From contig OW799233.1 of assembly GCA_941918925.1 (NCBI GenBank), forward strand, positions 1,232,001-1,296,000: a stretch of 64,000 bases of DNA, read 5' to 3'. This document shows, in pieces, positions 34,501-46,397 of the stretch (positions are counted from its first letter, which is position 1; every line of letters begins with the position of its first letter). A program made the position numbers and the translations under genes. The notes beneath the pieces are model-generated. The model saw only the letters and a program-made list of their open reading frames with translations, searched no databases and had not been told where the DNA came from. This DNA is from Phyto melanocephala (taxonomy: Eukaryota; Arthropoda; Insecta; Diptera; Rhinophoridae).

Positions 34501-35430
34501 TGGAGGGTTGAGTATATCATGCATTACTTTCTTTCAACATGCGCAAACACACTGTTTTGGTTTTTATTATAACTCAAAAGCTCTGCAATTAAGATTTTGC
34601 TGTCATAACTAAAAAAAATACCGGCAAAGCAAAACAGTTTATTACAGGTGACACATTTTTCTTTTCTTGTCGTTGATTTTTAATATTAAAAAATAAACTA
34701 AAAAAAGTTTAAACGTTCATTCTGTATACCTTTGCTAGTTTAAAATATACGTACACGAAAATTGTAAATTTAACTGTTGTGGAAGATTCCTAGTTAATCC
34801 AATTTATTTGATTGCCTAAAAATATGCTATTGATTTTTTGTTTTTTTTTTATTAAAATGTGTTGAGAAAAACAATAATGTCATGTCAAAATTTACAACAA
34901 TTAAAATAATTATTAAATATGTATTAAATAGTGTTTAATGCTGATTATGCGTTAAATTAGTAAATATAACTTAAGCTTTTTCAGACTGTTAATTTGTGCG
35001 TATGTGTATGAACACAGAACTTTTTTCTTTTTTTTTTTTTTTAATTTCTTAAGGTGATTTTATCCATTTGTTTGGAACAAAATTTTTATCCGCAGAAAAT
35101 TGTTTTGACTGAGAGTTTTCTGACTGAGAGTTTGAAAAGTTTGTTTAGAAAATAACAGCTACCATTAGCCTATCACGAAATTACGGCATTCGATCGTGAT
35201 CGAATTTTTGCTTGAACTTTCGAATTCGCTGTGCTTTTGGTATAGAGATTCTACTAAGAGTTCTAAAATCTGAATCCTGTTTAGAGATTATTTGCCATTT
35301 GAAAACAATTTACATACATACATACATACATATGTACATGTATTATTAATTTCGATAAACTCCTTCCACCTTATTCATAATTGTTGTTTTATTCTACAAA
35401 ATTTTAGTTAAACGATTTTGTGTAAACATT
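31530..35430. other. Intergenic DNA, repeat fragments only
   Basis: No gene was recognised. A degraded reverse DINE-like 3' part (CACCATTTTGTTTTAGAAGC, TTGTAGTGGCGGTCATCATG) spans about 32,240-32,490. Sequence at 33,655-33,760 (TGTAATACTGATTGTAAATT) is shared with about 61,220-61,320. A single arm AAATTACGGCATTCGATCG near 35,170 matches the small MITE at 24.3 kb. Confidence 0.45.
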
Positions 35431-35434
35431 TCCT

Positions 35435-36094
35435 TTTATAACAAGTAACAGTGCTATATTCGGCCGTGCCGAATCTTATATACCCTTCACAACGTGTAGT
35501 CATGCAATAACAATTGTTTGTATCACCATTCATCCCATATAAAATACGTGCATACGTACACGTTAGAATAAATGTGGCATCGAATCCCAGCTGAGCCAAA
35601 AAATTTTTATTTTATTTAATATATTATTTATATTTTATTATTTTTTTTTTGTAGTTTTTTTATTATTTTTTTCTTATTTTTAATATTTTTTTTTTAAATT
35701 TTTTTTTGTTTGGTATGTTTTTTACATGTATGTATGTATGTATGTTGTTGTTGTAATTGTGAAAAAAACGAGGTGGTCGTGGTTTTTTGCTCATATCTCA
35801 GAAAGTTATGGGGCGATTGTGCTGAATTTCAATAGCGATTCATTCCTGGATATTTCCAAGAGATTGATATCATATACAGATCTGAGGAACATATAGTTGC
35901 TCCTAAAAGTTGATTTCAACCAACACACGGACAGACGGGCAGACGGACAGACGGTCAGGGCTTAATCGACTCCTCTATTCATAAGCTTTCAGAAAATATA
36001 TACTTTATGGGGTCGGAAATGAAAATTGTAGAAATTACAAACGGAATGACAAAGCTATATATACCCTTGTGCACCACAGGTGAAGGGTATAAAA
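35435..36094 (-). mobile_element. DINE-1/Helentron-like element, copy D
   Basis: On the minus strand it starts TATACCCTTCACCTGTGGTG and has the CATTTCCGACCCCATAAAG block and a CCGTCTGTCCGTCTGCCCG run. It ends GGCACGGCCGAATATAGCAC then TGTTACTTGTT. Confidence 0.68.
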
Positions 36095-36179
36095 ACGCTA
36101 TAATTTTAATAATTGACTAGCTGGACCGGACAATTATGTTATATCTATTTTCAGGAGAAAATAGGAAACAAAAATGAAA

Positions 36180-36212
36180 ATATGTACATACATACATACA
36201 TACATAAATACA

Positions 36213-36243
<31 letters not shown>

Positions 36244-36300
36244 GTACATATATTGAAATAATTATTTACAAAAAAAAACATATGCATGTACATACATACA
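36180..36300. repeat. (ACAT)n microsatellite
   Basis: Long ACATACAT runs, partly interrupted, lie immediately upstream of the citrate carrier paralogue. Many shorter runs of the same motif occur across the window. Confidence 0.8.
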
Positions 36301-36365
36301 TTTATATTTTTTATTTTCTAGTTGTCATTTTTGACTTGTAGTGTGTTTAGTGAATATTCGGAAAC

Positions 36366-37598
36366 ATGGATAAAAGAAGAAGGCACAATTTTCATAATCC
36401 TTTTTATCAAAGGCCATGGATAAACAACAGAGCTGCCGCTGCTGCAGCCGAAAGTGAAAAAAAAGGCCTTAAGGGCATAGTAGCTGGTGGTATAACTGGA
36501 GGAATTGAGATTTGTATAACATATCCCACCGAATATATTAAAACTCAATTACAATTGGATGAAAAAGGTAAGCGAACTTTATAACATGTTGATAAACTTC
36601 TCTAATATGTCAGTAACAAATGGTAACATTTAGGCGAACGTAAAAAATATAGCGGCATTTTTGACTGCATAAGAAAGACAGTACATCAAAAAGGTTTCTT
36701 TGGACTTTATAGAGGACTTAGTGTTTTAGTATATGGGAGTATACCTAAGTCAGCCACAAGGTAACTCCGGATAATGTCAAATTAAATAAATCAATAATTG
36801 CTCTAATTAATTGATAATTAGTAAAAAGTAAATCCATCATTAACTGTATTCTTTTTTGTATGTACATATGTATTATATTATTCAAAAGATTTGGGGCCTT
36901 TGAGACACTGAAAGGTTTCATGATGGACACAAATGGCCAGCTTAGTGTTGGTGGTAAATTATTATCGGGTTTGGGTGCAGGGGTATGTGAAGCTATTGTC
37001 GCTGTTACACCTATGGAAACGATAAAAGTAAAATTTGTTCACGATCAACGAAGTGCTGAGCCAAGATTTAATGGATTTTTTCATGGTGTTCGTACAATTA
37101 TACAAACCGAAGGTAAAAATTCACTATACCCATACATTCATAGAAATAAATTTTATTATTATTATTATTTTTTTTTTCATTTTTTTAAATATTTTAGGAA
37201 TTGGCGGCATTTATAAAGGTTTAACTGCTACTATCCTTAAGCAAGGTTCTAATCAAGCTATACGTTTTTTTGTCATGGAAACGTTAAGGGACTTGTACAA
37301 AGGTAATAATCCAGATAAAAAAGTTCCTAAACTTGTTGTGGGAGCGTTTGGTGCTTTAGCTGGCGCTGCTTCTGTATTTGGTAATACTCCACTAGATGTT
37401 GTAAAAACGCGCATGCAAGGATTAGAAGCTTCCAAATACCGAAATACAGCAGATTGTGCCCTGCAGATATTGCGAAATGAAGGTATTTTCGCATTCTACA
37501 AAGGCACTGTTCCGCGGTTGGGTCGAGTTTGCTTGGATGTAGGAATAACATTTATGATCTACGATTCTTTTATGGCTCTCTTCATGGGTTCAAAATAA
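36366..37598 (+). CDS. Mitochondrial citrate carrier paralogue (SLC25A1 family)
   Basis: Four coding exons, 36366-36567, 36634-36760, 36889-37112 and 37198-37598, give 317 residues. A TTTTCTAG acceptor at 36321 suggests the start codon lies in a second exon behind a non-coding one. The three mitochondrial-carrier signatures are present: [19 protein letters not shown] and [10 protein letters not shown]. The protein has the same length as sea at 52 kb and is very similar, with differences throughout ([13 protein letters not shown] against [13 protein letters not shown] at the N terminus). It shares sea's two introns at identical positions and has an extra 66-bp intron after DEKG. The expected role is exchange of citrate for malate across the inner mitochondrial membrane. 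All frames are intact, so it looks functional. Confidence 0.88.
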
Positions 37599-37992
37599 TT
37601 ACCTGAATTCCTTTTTAATTATATAAAGTATATATTAGGATTATATACAAACATAAACATTTAGTATAAATACTAAAAGTCATATTAATTGCTTAAAAAT
37701 AGTTAACATTAAAAAGTATGTAGTTCCAGTTTAGTTAATAGTATGTATATTATAATATACAATTTTATTTTGCTTAATTGCGAGTTACTTTTTTTTTTTT
37801 GCAAAACTTTGATTTATCTATTTTACTACAACTAAAGAAAAATTAAAAAAAAAGCACCGAATTCTACAATTAGCATCAATTATCTTTTTTTTTATAATTC
37901 TACTGAAATATCCTTGGTACGCAAATCATCTGCTAAAGATATAATTTTATCTAGCTAGATCAATACCAAAAAATGTTAAGCTATTTAATATT

Positions 37993-38584
37993 AGGTTCGT
38001 TCGAGAACTCACAAATTTGTATGAATTTGTACAAATTTTTACTGCATTTTACGAAATTGCGTTCGTTTACACAAATTTGTAGCAAATGAGAGCACAAATA
38101 GATACGAAAAGTGACAGTTCTTGACTGAGTATTTGCAAATTTTTACAACAGAAATTTCTTGCAGTAAGATTTAACAAAACCAAAAAACATATGATTCAAA
38201 AGGTAAACAAACAAAAGTAAGCAAAAAAAAAGTATACAATTTGTGAAAAAATATTAAAAAAAGGAAAGTCCAAAGAAAAGTGCAAAATATTATTAAATTT
38301 AAATTGTTTGTGAAATAAAGTTAGTTAACAATGTCTACAGATGAAAGAATGGAACTGCCTGAATCTGGCACAGGTATACATACTTAAATACATATTTGTA
38401 CATATGTATGTATGTACATAGTTCCCATTAAACTTTATTTATTTGCTATCAGCTGTTGCTTCAATCTTACGAATTTTTACAAATGTCTGTTCGAGTACTT
38501 TTTTGGACAAAGTCTCTTTTTGAGGGTAAAATTTTCAAATTACTCATTTACTACAAAGTGCAGTAAAAGTACTCGAACGAACCT
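37993..38584. mobile_element. 592-bp TIR element keeping a transposase first exon
   Basis: The inverted ends are AGGTTCGTTCGAGAACT and, at the right, AGTACTCGAACGAACCT. ATT flanks both sides (37990-37992 and 38585-38587). On the plus strand, an ATG at 38,331 opens 14 codons (MSTDERMELPESGT) followed by a good GTATAC donor, so the element appears to keep the promoter and first exon of its parent gene. The superfamily is not identified. Confidence 0.65.
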
Positions 38585-38793
38585 ATTATATATGTAGTAC
38601 GTACTACGTACATACATGGTATTCTCTTATCATTATTGTGGGATAAAAATTTTAAAAGTATGTGTAGATTTGCAAAATGGATCTACATTACATATGCATA
38701 TATGTATGTACATACATATCTAGAATAGTTTTTATTACAAGTTCTGCAAAAACATTACTTTACTTGCTATATTACTTAATATGACTTTTGATT

Positions 38794-39572
38794 TTTTATA
38801 CCCTTCACACAGTGAAAAAGGGTATATATAGGTTTGTCATTCCGTGTGAAATTTCTACAATTTTCATTTCCGACCCCATAAAGTATATATTTTCTGAAAG
38901 CTTATGAATAGAGGAGTCGATTAAGCCCTGACCGTCTGTCCGTCTGTCCGTCTGACCGTCTGTCCGTGTGTATGTTGAAATCAACTTTTTGAAGCCCCCC
39001 GACATAGGTTGGACCCGGGTAAGGTATTAAGATATCAGAAATATTCGGGAGTAGATCGGTATTGAAAATCAGAAACATCGGTACATAAACAACTGAGATA
39101 TGAGCAAAAACCCACGACCACCTCGATTTTCTTTTCATAAAAACAACATTACAACAACAACATACATACATACAAACGTGTATACTGGTTAGAGAAAACG
39201 TGGCATCGAATCCCAGCTGAGGCAAAAAAATTTTTTTTTAAATTTTTTTAAAATTTTTTTTTTTAATTTTTTTTTTATTTTTTTTTTATTTTTTATTTAA
39301 TATATTATATATATTTTTATTATTATTTTTTTTTATTTTTTTTTTTTTAATTTTTTTTTTATTTTTTTTTTTGTTTTATATATATTATATATGTATATAA
39401 TAATTTTTTTTTTTTAATTTTTTTTTTAAATTTTTTTTTTTTAAATTTTTTTTTTATTTTTTTTTTGTTTTTTTTTAACATACATACGTGAATTTACTGT
39501 TATTGCATGACTACACGTTGTGAAGGGTATATAAGATTCGGCACGGCCGAATATAGCGCTTTTACTTGTTTC
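38794..39572 (+). mobile_element. DINE-1/Helentron-like element, copy E
   Basis: Full-length type: TATACCCTTCACACAGTGAA, the CCGTCTGTCCGTCTGTCCG run, GGTTGGACCCGGGTAAGG, an ACAACAACATACATAC block, then about 250 bp of mostly T with scattered A (39,230-39,480). It ends GGCACGGCCGAATATAGCGC then TTTTACTTGTT. Confidence 0.7.
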
Positions 39573-40084
39573 AAAACTGTTGGTGCGTGAAGTGTTTTTA
39601 CATTAGCGACAAATTTAAAACTATAATAAGTTTGACGTTAACAAACAAAATTTAAAAAGTTAAAGCCCTAATGTGCATAATGCCTATCAGTGACAAATGT
39701 GTACAAAAATTTACATAAATTTAAAACATGATACAAGAAAACCAGGTAAACTAAACTACAGCAATAACAAAAATACAAAATCACATATTTCTATTTTTCT
39801 GAAAGTATAACAGTGATGGAAGTTTTTTGCGGTATCAGAATTTTTTTTTAAATTAATATTTAACAAAAAGTAGTAAAAAATTATTGAGTACTACGTCACT
39901 TTAAAATATCGAATATTATTAAAGTACACTCGAGTGAAATTTTCCCATCTCTGTATTATTTATTCTTGGTCTGTTTCTTTATTTTTTGGGTTCTATTGAC
40001 GAATTTAACCTGATTTTTGGTAGAACCAACTGTACTATCGCTTGGATTCTAAAAAATAAAAAAATTTAAATCTACGTTTCTTCA

Positions 40085-40700
40085 GAGCTCGTGATGCAAT
40101 GGCTTTTTTCTTCCTTGTCGAGGCAACTTATGCAGTAGTCGATGTGGGACATATAAAGGAACGCAGAAAACTGCCCAATGAGACAATGGTCGGTAGTACT
40201 ATTACTACAAGAATATCTCTTTTCTTCCAAGCTTGATAAGGGACTTTGTTTTATTCATTGCATGTGCAGGTCAGAGATACTATGAAATTCTGCAGGTGTG
40301 AACGTCCTCCTATCTGAACATCGTTCTCTGCAGTGCTTTTTGTAACATTCAACAAGGAACCCATTCGCTCACATGCATCAGTCATCCACATAAACCTGAT
40401 ACGGTGTAGTTCTAGTAGTACCAGAGATTTTCATATACGGATTTAATAAAGGGCTTTGATCGCCGCCATACTGTCAATGACGACACCCAACTGCATAAAT
40501 CTCAGTCTGAAAAACAGTATAAGTATCAGGCATTCTGAGTAATCTTTCATCAGAGAGAATGCCAGCGCCCGTTCCGTTTCCGATTCATCAGTAAAAACTG
40601 ATATTTCATTCCCAAAAAGATATGGAATCCCAGTGATCCCTTGTATGGACCTCAAAAGTTTTATTGAACTCTGTTCTGGGGGTTATTTTCTTTCTTTTTT
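40085..40700 (-). pseudogene. Decayed non-LTR retrotransposon: RNase H and C-terminal Cys/His block
   Basis: On the minus strand, 40655-40443 keeps an RNase H-like open stretch: EISVFTDESETERALAFSL, then later VVIDSMAAIKAL. These correspond to the F-T-D-G-S-K and S-D-S-Q-A-A motifs, with the catalytic order lost. Further on (about 40,230-40,090) another frame reads DHCLIGQFSAFLYMS and a C-x2-C ... H ... C arrangement, the usual C-terminal block of I/R1/LOA-type elements. Several frame changes and stops separate the blocks, so it is dead. Confidence 0.6.
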
Positions 40701-41831
40701 CTTCTCCAAACTTGTACACAACAAACTTGTTTTTTAGGATGGTAACGTGTCTACAATGATCATGTAGTAATTCGCTGCCTTTCAAGGTCTTTAACCTATT
40801 TTGACCATGATACTATTTATGTAGACAACAAGCGGAGTAAGATTAAAAATTACTTTTCTCGAGGATCGAGAGATATTCTACCTTGTCCACTGTTCTCTAA
40901 CAAATAAGTGCTTCATATGTTAAAATAGATCTGATAACCATAGTGTACATCCAGTATACAGTGTATGGTTTAAGACTACAACTTCTACCAAAAGTTCTTT
41001 TACATTTATAACAAACGCAAGTAAAATTTAGATTTCAATCAAATGTCGTCATTTGGCTCCTGATTTGATTTAACAAATTTATTTGTCAATTTCAAGGATA
41101 ACTTGTCAGAGTTTACATATACATACATATATACTCACACATTTATACATACACACATATGTACATATATGTATATAAATAAGATTTTTCATTCACTTCA
41201 CCGATTTGTTTTTTTTTTCTAGTTAAATATTAAAAAAATAAAACAAATAAAGTGTACTAAGTGTGTATGTACCAGAGTTGTAAATGAATTATTCTTTTTT
41301 TTGATTTCAATTCATTACGAATAAGCTAAATTTTGAATTGATTCTTTTCACCAAAAAAAAAAAAAAGAATTGCAATTCATTTCCAATTCAAATGAATTGG
41401 ACAAAATGAAGGTTAATTCATTTCCAATTCATTTGAATTGATTTTGAATTAATTTAAATGAGTTAAAAAAATAAATTGCAATTTATTTGAATTAATTCGT
41501 ATGAACTCGAAATATGAATTTGTTGTTCATTTCCAATTTATTCTAATTGAATTGAATTTGAAAAAAGACTACTGTAAGTAAATGTAAAGAAGCATTACTC
41601 CCGTTTTGTTATCCAACTCATTTTATTATATCAGACAGCATTACTCTCATTTCGGATATCACCTAGTACGAAATAATAAAAATAGAAATTCCAATGATGT
41701 ACTGTAATTAGCAGGTAGCGGCAGAATATGACTTGAATTAGTAGGGAGCTTCGAAAATCCTATCAGCATGAGCATCAATTCATAATTGTTTATTTGCTTA
41801 AAACAAAACTTTTAAAAATTTTTTTATGTGT

Positions 41832-42617
41832 ATTATACCCTTCACCTGTGGTGCACAAGGGTATATATCGATGCCTTACTTCCTCAACCTCGTATCTTAA
41901 AAAATACGGTTTTGACTTTTTCATATCAAACGATTGTTTTATGCTTTAACTAAAAAAGATTAGTGTATTATTACTACTAATATACATAAATACAATGAAT
42001 TCCTTAATAATTGCATTTAAACTTTTAACCAAACACCGAAGTATAAAAAGATGAACCGTTTTTATTTTCTCTCCTGAAAAATTTTATTTTTTAAGATACG
42101 AGGTTGAGGAAGTAAGGCATCGATATAGCTTTGTCATTCCGTTTGTAATTTCTACAATTTTCATTTCCGACCCCATAAAGTATATATTTTCTGAAAGCTT
42201 ATGAATAGAGGAGTCGATTAAGCCCTGACCGTCTGTCCGTCTGTCCGTGTGTTGGTTGAAATCAACTTTTAGAAGCAACTATATGATCCTCAGATCTGTG
42301 TATGGTATCAATCTCTTAGAAGTATTCGGGAATGAATCGCTTTTGAAATTCAGCACAATCGCCCCATAACTTTCAATTTTTTTTATTGTTTTTTTTTTTT
42401 GGATTTTAATACATTTTTTAATTTTTTTTTGTAATTCTTTTTTTGGCAGCATACATACGTAAACTCAATTTATAATTCTGCAATGGGATGTTTTGTAAAT
42501 GTATGTACGTATTTCATATGAGATGAATGGTGATACAAATTACTGTTATTGCATGACTACACGTTGTAAAGGGTATATAAGATTCGGCACGGCCGAATAT
42601 AGCACTCTTACTTGTTT
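41832..42617 (+). mobile_element. DINE-1/Helentron-like element, copy F, interrupted by a MITE
   Basis: The 5' tip TATACCCTTCACCTGTGGTG and the CATTTCCGACCCCATAAAG block are separated by the 254-bp insert at 41869-42122. The 3' end is GGCACGGCCGAATATAGCAC then TCTTACTTGTT. Removing the insert restores the family sequence GGGTATATATAGC. Confidence 0.7.
41869..42122. mobile_element. 254-bp MITE with perfect 38-bp terminal inverted repeats
   Basis: The ends CGATGCCTTACTTCCTCAAC... and its exact inverse match over 38 bp. Flanking ATAT on both sides agrees with a 4-bp duplication, or a TA duplication if the repeat is counted differently. The perfect arms point to recent insertion into the DINE copy. 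Confidence 0.8.
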
Positions 42618-42849
42618 ATGAAGGCACCATTAAATAACTCCCCAAAATGAAAATGAAACAAGTCCCCAAAACTTTGTACATGAAGCAACAACAACGAATA
42701 ATGGGGATTTATTTCATTTTTTTGGGGCTTTATTTCAGTTTTCATTTTAGGGAGTTATTTCATTATGAAATAACACCCCAAATTTAGAAATGAAATAAGT
42801 TCCTAAAACTATTTTTGGGGACTTATTTCATTTTCTATTAATTCACAAA

Positions 42850-43667
42850 TCTATATATATAAAAGTGAAACTGTGTGTGTGTGTGTGTGTGTGTTAGCTA
42901 TAGACTCTGAAACTGCAAAACCAATCGGGCTCAAACTTTGGTAAGTTGTTGTACACATACCGGGGAGTGTTTATGGATGAAAAAAAGTGGGCGGGGCCAC
43001 GCCCATAAAAAATTAGTTATCAGTTTTAGCTACTTGCACTTGACCGATTTTTCTGAAACTTTGCACACATATCGAGCTGTCATGACTAAATAATTTCGTG
43101 ATAAAAAAAGTGGGCGGGGCCACGCCCCTAAAAAAGTTTTAATTTTGAGATACTTGCACTGGACCGATTTTTCTGAAACTTTGCACACATATTAAGCTGT
43201 CGTGACTTTATAATTTTGTGATTAAAAAAGTGGGCGGGGCCACGCCCATAAAAAAGGCTAAAATTTTGAGGTACTTGCACCAGACCGATTTTCTGAAACT
43301 TTGCACACATATTGAGCTGTCATGACTAAATAATTTCGTGATTAGAAAAGTGGGCAGTGCCACGCCTATAAAAAAAAGGTATCATTTTGAGGTACTTGCA
43401 CTTGACCGATTATTCTGAAACTTTGCACACATATTGAGCTGTTATGGCTTTACAATTTCGTGATTAGAAAAGTGGGTCCGATTCTTCTGAAACTTTGCAC
43501 ACATATTGAGCTGTTATGACTTTACAATTTCGTGACTAGAAAAGTGGGCAATGCCACGCCCATAAAAAAATTATAATTTTTAGGTTTTTGCACTTGATAT
43601 TCAATTAAATTTCAGAATGCATTTCGATTCATTAAGGGGCGTAGCAACGCGCGCCGGGTTTGGCTAG
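42850..43667 (+). mobile_element. Non-autonomous Helitron with tandem units, copy 2 (nested)
   Basis: It starts TCTATATATATAAAAGTG and a GT run, and ends GCAACGCGCGCCGGGTTTGG then CTAG, inserted between A and T as is normal for Helitrons. GTGGGCGGGGCCACGCCC-type units recur about every 120 bp. It lies in the left part of the foldback-like element. Confidence 0.78.
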
Positions 43668-43924
43668 TGTTACTATAAAAAAACAAGGTGTTATATTTTC
43701 AACCAAAAACACGTTAACATTGAAATTAACATCTTGAACTTTTAAGCGTTACTGTTTTATTCTTATCAATTTTCACAAATAAATAACTAGTTTCTCATAT
43801 AGCGTCGCCTTGTAAAGAAGTAGTGAATTAAAAAATGAATTACGAAGTTTCAACGGTTATATTATAAGATTGAAAATAAATAAATTTCAAATGGAATGAT
43901 ATGTTTAGGTCAATTTACTAAATC

Positions 43925-44026
43925 AAGGAGTTTAAAAAGTGTATAAAATTATTCACGTATACATAGGTTGAGAAATGAGAAAATTCGCGTGAATTTAATA
44001 ATTTTTATACACTTTTTAAACTCCTT
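43925..44026. repeat. Inverted repeat inside the foldback-like element
   Basis: AAGGAGTTTAAAAAGTGTAT ... TTATTCACG (43925-43957) pairs with CGTGAATTTAATAATTTTTA ... TTTAAACTCCTT (43988-44026), with a 6-nt insertion in the right arm and a loop of about 30 nt. Confidence 0.6.
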
Positions 44027-44099
44027 AACTCTTATTAAACATATGTATATTTAATTTTTATTTAAACAAGTTGTTTGGTAAACTATTAAAATTTTTTTG

Positions 44100-44485
44100 T
44101 AGGTTTGAGGAAGCCACTTTTTTGTTAAGGAAAGGTTCCATAACCGTAGCCACGTTTCTTTCGAGAATGGTGTACGAAAAAATTAAATATGTGTTGATGA
44201 GGTTCCTAAAAATAATATACTTAACGAAGAATCTTCTGATGAAGATCTAGCTCTTCATCTGATGCTGATGATGCTTTAGAATTACCAATTTCTTACAATG
44301 AGAACGAATGTATAGTATGTCAAGACAATACACCTAATATTGTTATTTTGCCATGCAAACATTTAAAACTTTGTGATGAATGTCATGTCAAACTAATGGC
44401 TGGTGCGATTTCTGCCGGATCGCAAAATTATTCTTGTTCTTATTGTCGTGGCATTGCTCAAGATGCAATGCAAGTATTTATCTAG
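44100..44485 (+). pseudogene. Decayed RING-finger (C3HC4) protein gene within a transposon
   Basis: The open stretch 44243-44485 encodes a C-terminal RING: C-I-V-C, then L-P-C-K-H-L, C-D-E-C, and C-S-Y-C-R, ending in a short hydrophobic tail (MQVFI) before TAG. The spacing (C-x2-C, x10, C-x-H, x4, C-x2-C, then C-x2-C) resembles IAP-type E3 ligase RINGs. Homologous-looking coding sequence continues upstream to about 44,100 but is broken by a TAA and a frameshift near 44,243, and the RING frame has no upstream ATG. It is therefore a pseudogene unless spliced in some way I cannot see. Its source (host, virus or autonomous transposon) is unknown. Confidence 0.6.
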
Positions 44486-44751
44486 AAAGTAAATATTTTG
44501 AAATAAAAAACATAGTTCCTACTTTATAATTTAACATATTATTTTTCTTCTTTTAAAATAGGGAATTATTTCATTTTTAATTTGGGGTTTTGTTTCATTA
44601 TGAAATAAGTCCCTAAATGTTGGGGTTTTATTTCATTTTTGTTTGGGTGTTATTTCAATTCATTGGGGGCTTATAATAAGTCCCTAAAATTGGGGACTTA
44701 TTTCATTTTCATGTTGGGGAGTTATTTCCTGGGGAGTTATTTCATGGTGCC

Positions 44752-46395
44752 ATATGTATGTATTTTTTAATGTTGTTACCAGGCTTACGCTGAAAGGGGA
44801 CGATATATGTATGTACATATACTTAGGAAGGTCCATAAAAAATAATTTAACATCACTGGATTTTGCGCTTTTGGTAGGATGGTTAGTTTTTCGACTGATT
44901 GAGTATCTGGCTGATTGTTATATTGGTTTTGCTGCTATATTAGCTGACTTGTTGTTTAATTTATTAAAAGAGAGCAGTTGTTTGGTACGATATGCTAAAG
45001 CTAAAACACACGTATGTATATGTATACGTACAAACATACATGCATAAATAACTACAAAAACAAATATACGTTTAAAATATATGAAATTAATGTTATTTTT
45101 GCTTGTATTTGGTCGACTCTCCAAAGATGAGTAAAAATAAAAACAATACCTATAGGTTGGAAATTGGAATTGATTAAGCGATCACAGTAGTTGCTTGATT
45201 GGCACCGTATCATACGATTGTTTTTTATTATTATTATTTTTCTTTTTCCGTGAACCACTATTGAGTTGCTGGAATAATATAAAATTTATATTTTAGAAAT
45301 CAACAGCGATCTGTGTACAGAGGGGAAAAGCAAATTCATGTAATAAAAATATTAAACTTTTTTCTAATTGTTAAGTAATTTTTTAAAAAAAATTTACATT
45401 ATTGTGATACACACAACGACAAAAAAAGTAATAAAATGATGACGTTTTTTGGAAAATCTTTGGAGAATAGTAAATGAGCATTAAACTACAAAAATACTCT
45501 TCCTAAAAGCAAACGTTGTCTCAATAAACGGCCATTCTAATACATACATACATATTTACAAAATTATAAGTGTAGAAAATTCGTTCAATTAAACACAAAG
45601 TCAATATGTAATTTGCAAAATTACATAACCGGTTCTAAATAAGTTGTACTTTAATTTTCAACGTTGTCAACTATGAAATATTAAAAAAGCACCAAAACCA
45701 AGAAAAAAACGTGTAATTTAAAAACGCCTACGAGTTTGAATTTTTAACTTTTTCTAACCTCAAATAAATTGCTATGCAATTTTATTTAAAAGATTTATAT
45801 TTTTAAACAAAGTTATAACTTTGTGTTGTGTACAGATGAATACCTTATTTTATAATTTGTAGCGAGACTGAAAATCGGTTGCTACCGACAATCATCCTGT
45901 AAGTCTATGGATATTTTATTACTATGTATAATCATAAGTACACAACACCAAATAAAAAATAAATTGTGATGTTTTTAATATGTATAAACATGGCTATTAT
46001 GGTAAATATTTACTTGATGAATTGTCGCATTATGAAATTTTAAAATAAAAACGTTTTTTATTATTTTATGTTTGCCTTTTTTATGCATTTCCATACAAGC
46101 TAAAAAGTGGGTTCAATATTTCAATGTAATATTTTTACATATTCTTGTGACAAGGTTATGTTATAATAAAAAGTTGGCGCTTTATATCTTATAAACCATA
46201 CAATATATCAAGAAACTAAAATCTATATTTTATATTTATCCCTATGAAAATTTGTTTTCAATAAAAAAAAAAACAAAACAAAAGTAGTATTTGATGTTAC
46301 AGAAGAAAAAGCACTAAAAGACAACGCTGTTAATTTGGTTTATTAAATTTATGATAAACTTTACTTAATAGATATGTACATATGTATGTATGTAT
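44752..46395. other. Intergenic DNA, no gene recognised
   Basis: Open frames at 44754-45047 and its complement contain microsatellite-derived sequence and no family motif. The rest is AT-rich. Confidence 0.4.
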
Positions 46396-46397
46396 GT

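Larger units (their letters stand above)
42623..44751. mobile_element. Foldback-like TIR element carrying a decayed RING gene
   Basis: The left end GGCACCATTAAATAACTCCCC and right end GGGGAGTTATTTCATGGTGCC are inverted. Both arms, about 200 bp long, consist of repeated units of the type ATGAAATAAGTCCCCAA, in a layout resembling Drosophila foldback elements. The element is 2129 bp, or about 1.3 kb without the Helitron nested at 42850-43667. The interior has an inverted repeat at 43925-44026 and a broken RING-finger gene at about 44100-44485. No transposase was found and no clear target duplication was seen. Confidence 0.6.

Noticed and set aside
38805..39225. Minus-strand ORFs with repeated RRTDGQTDR-like peptides, also at 42.1 and 48.0 kb
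   Set aside because: Translation of the GTCCGTCTGTCC runs of DINE-like elements, not a protein family.
44754..45047. 97-codon plus-strand ORF just right of the foldback-like element
   Set aside because: Contains microsatellite-derived sequence and no motif; the complementary strand is equally open.
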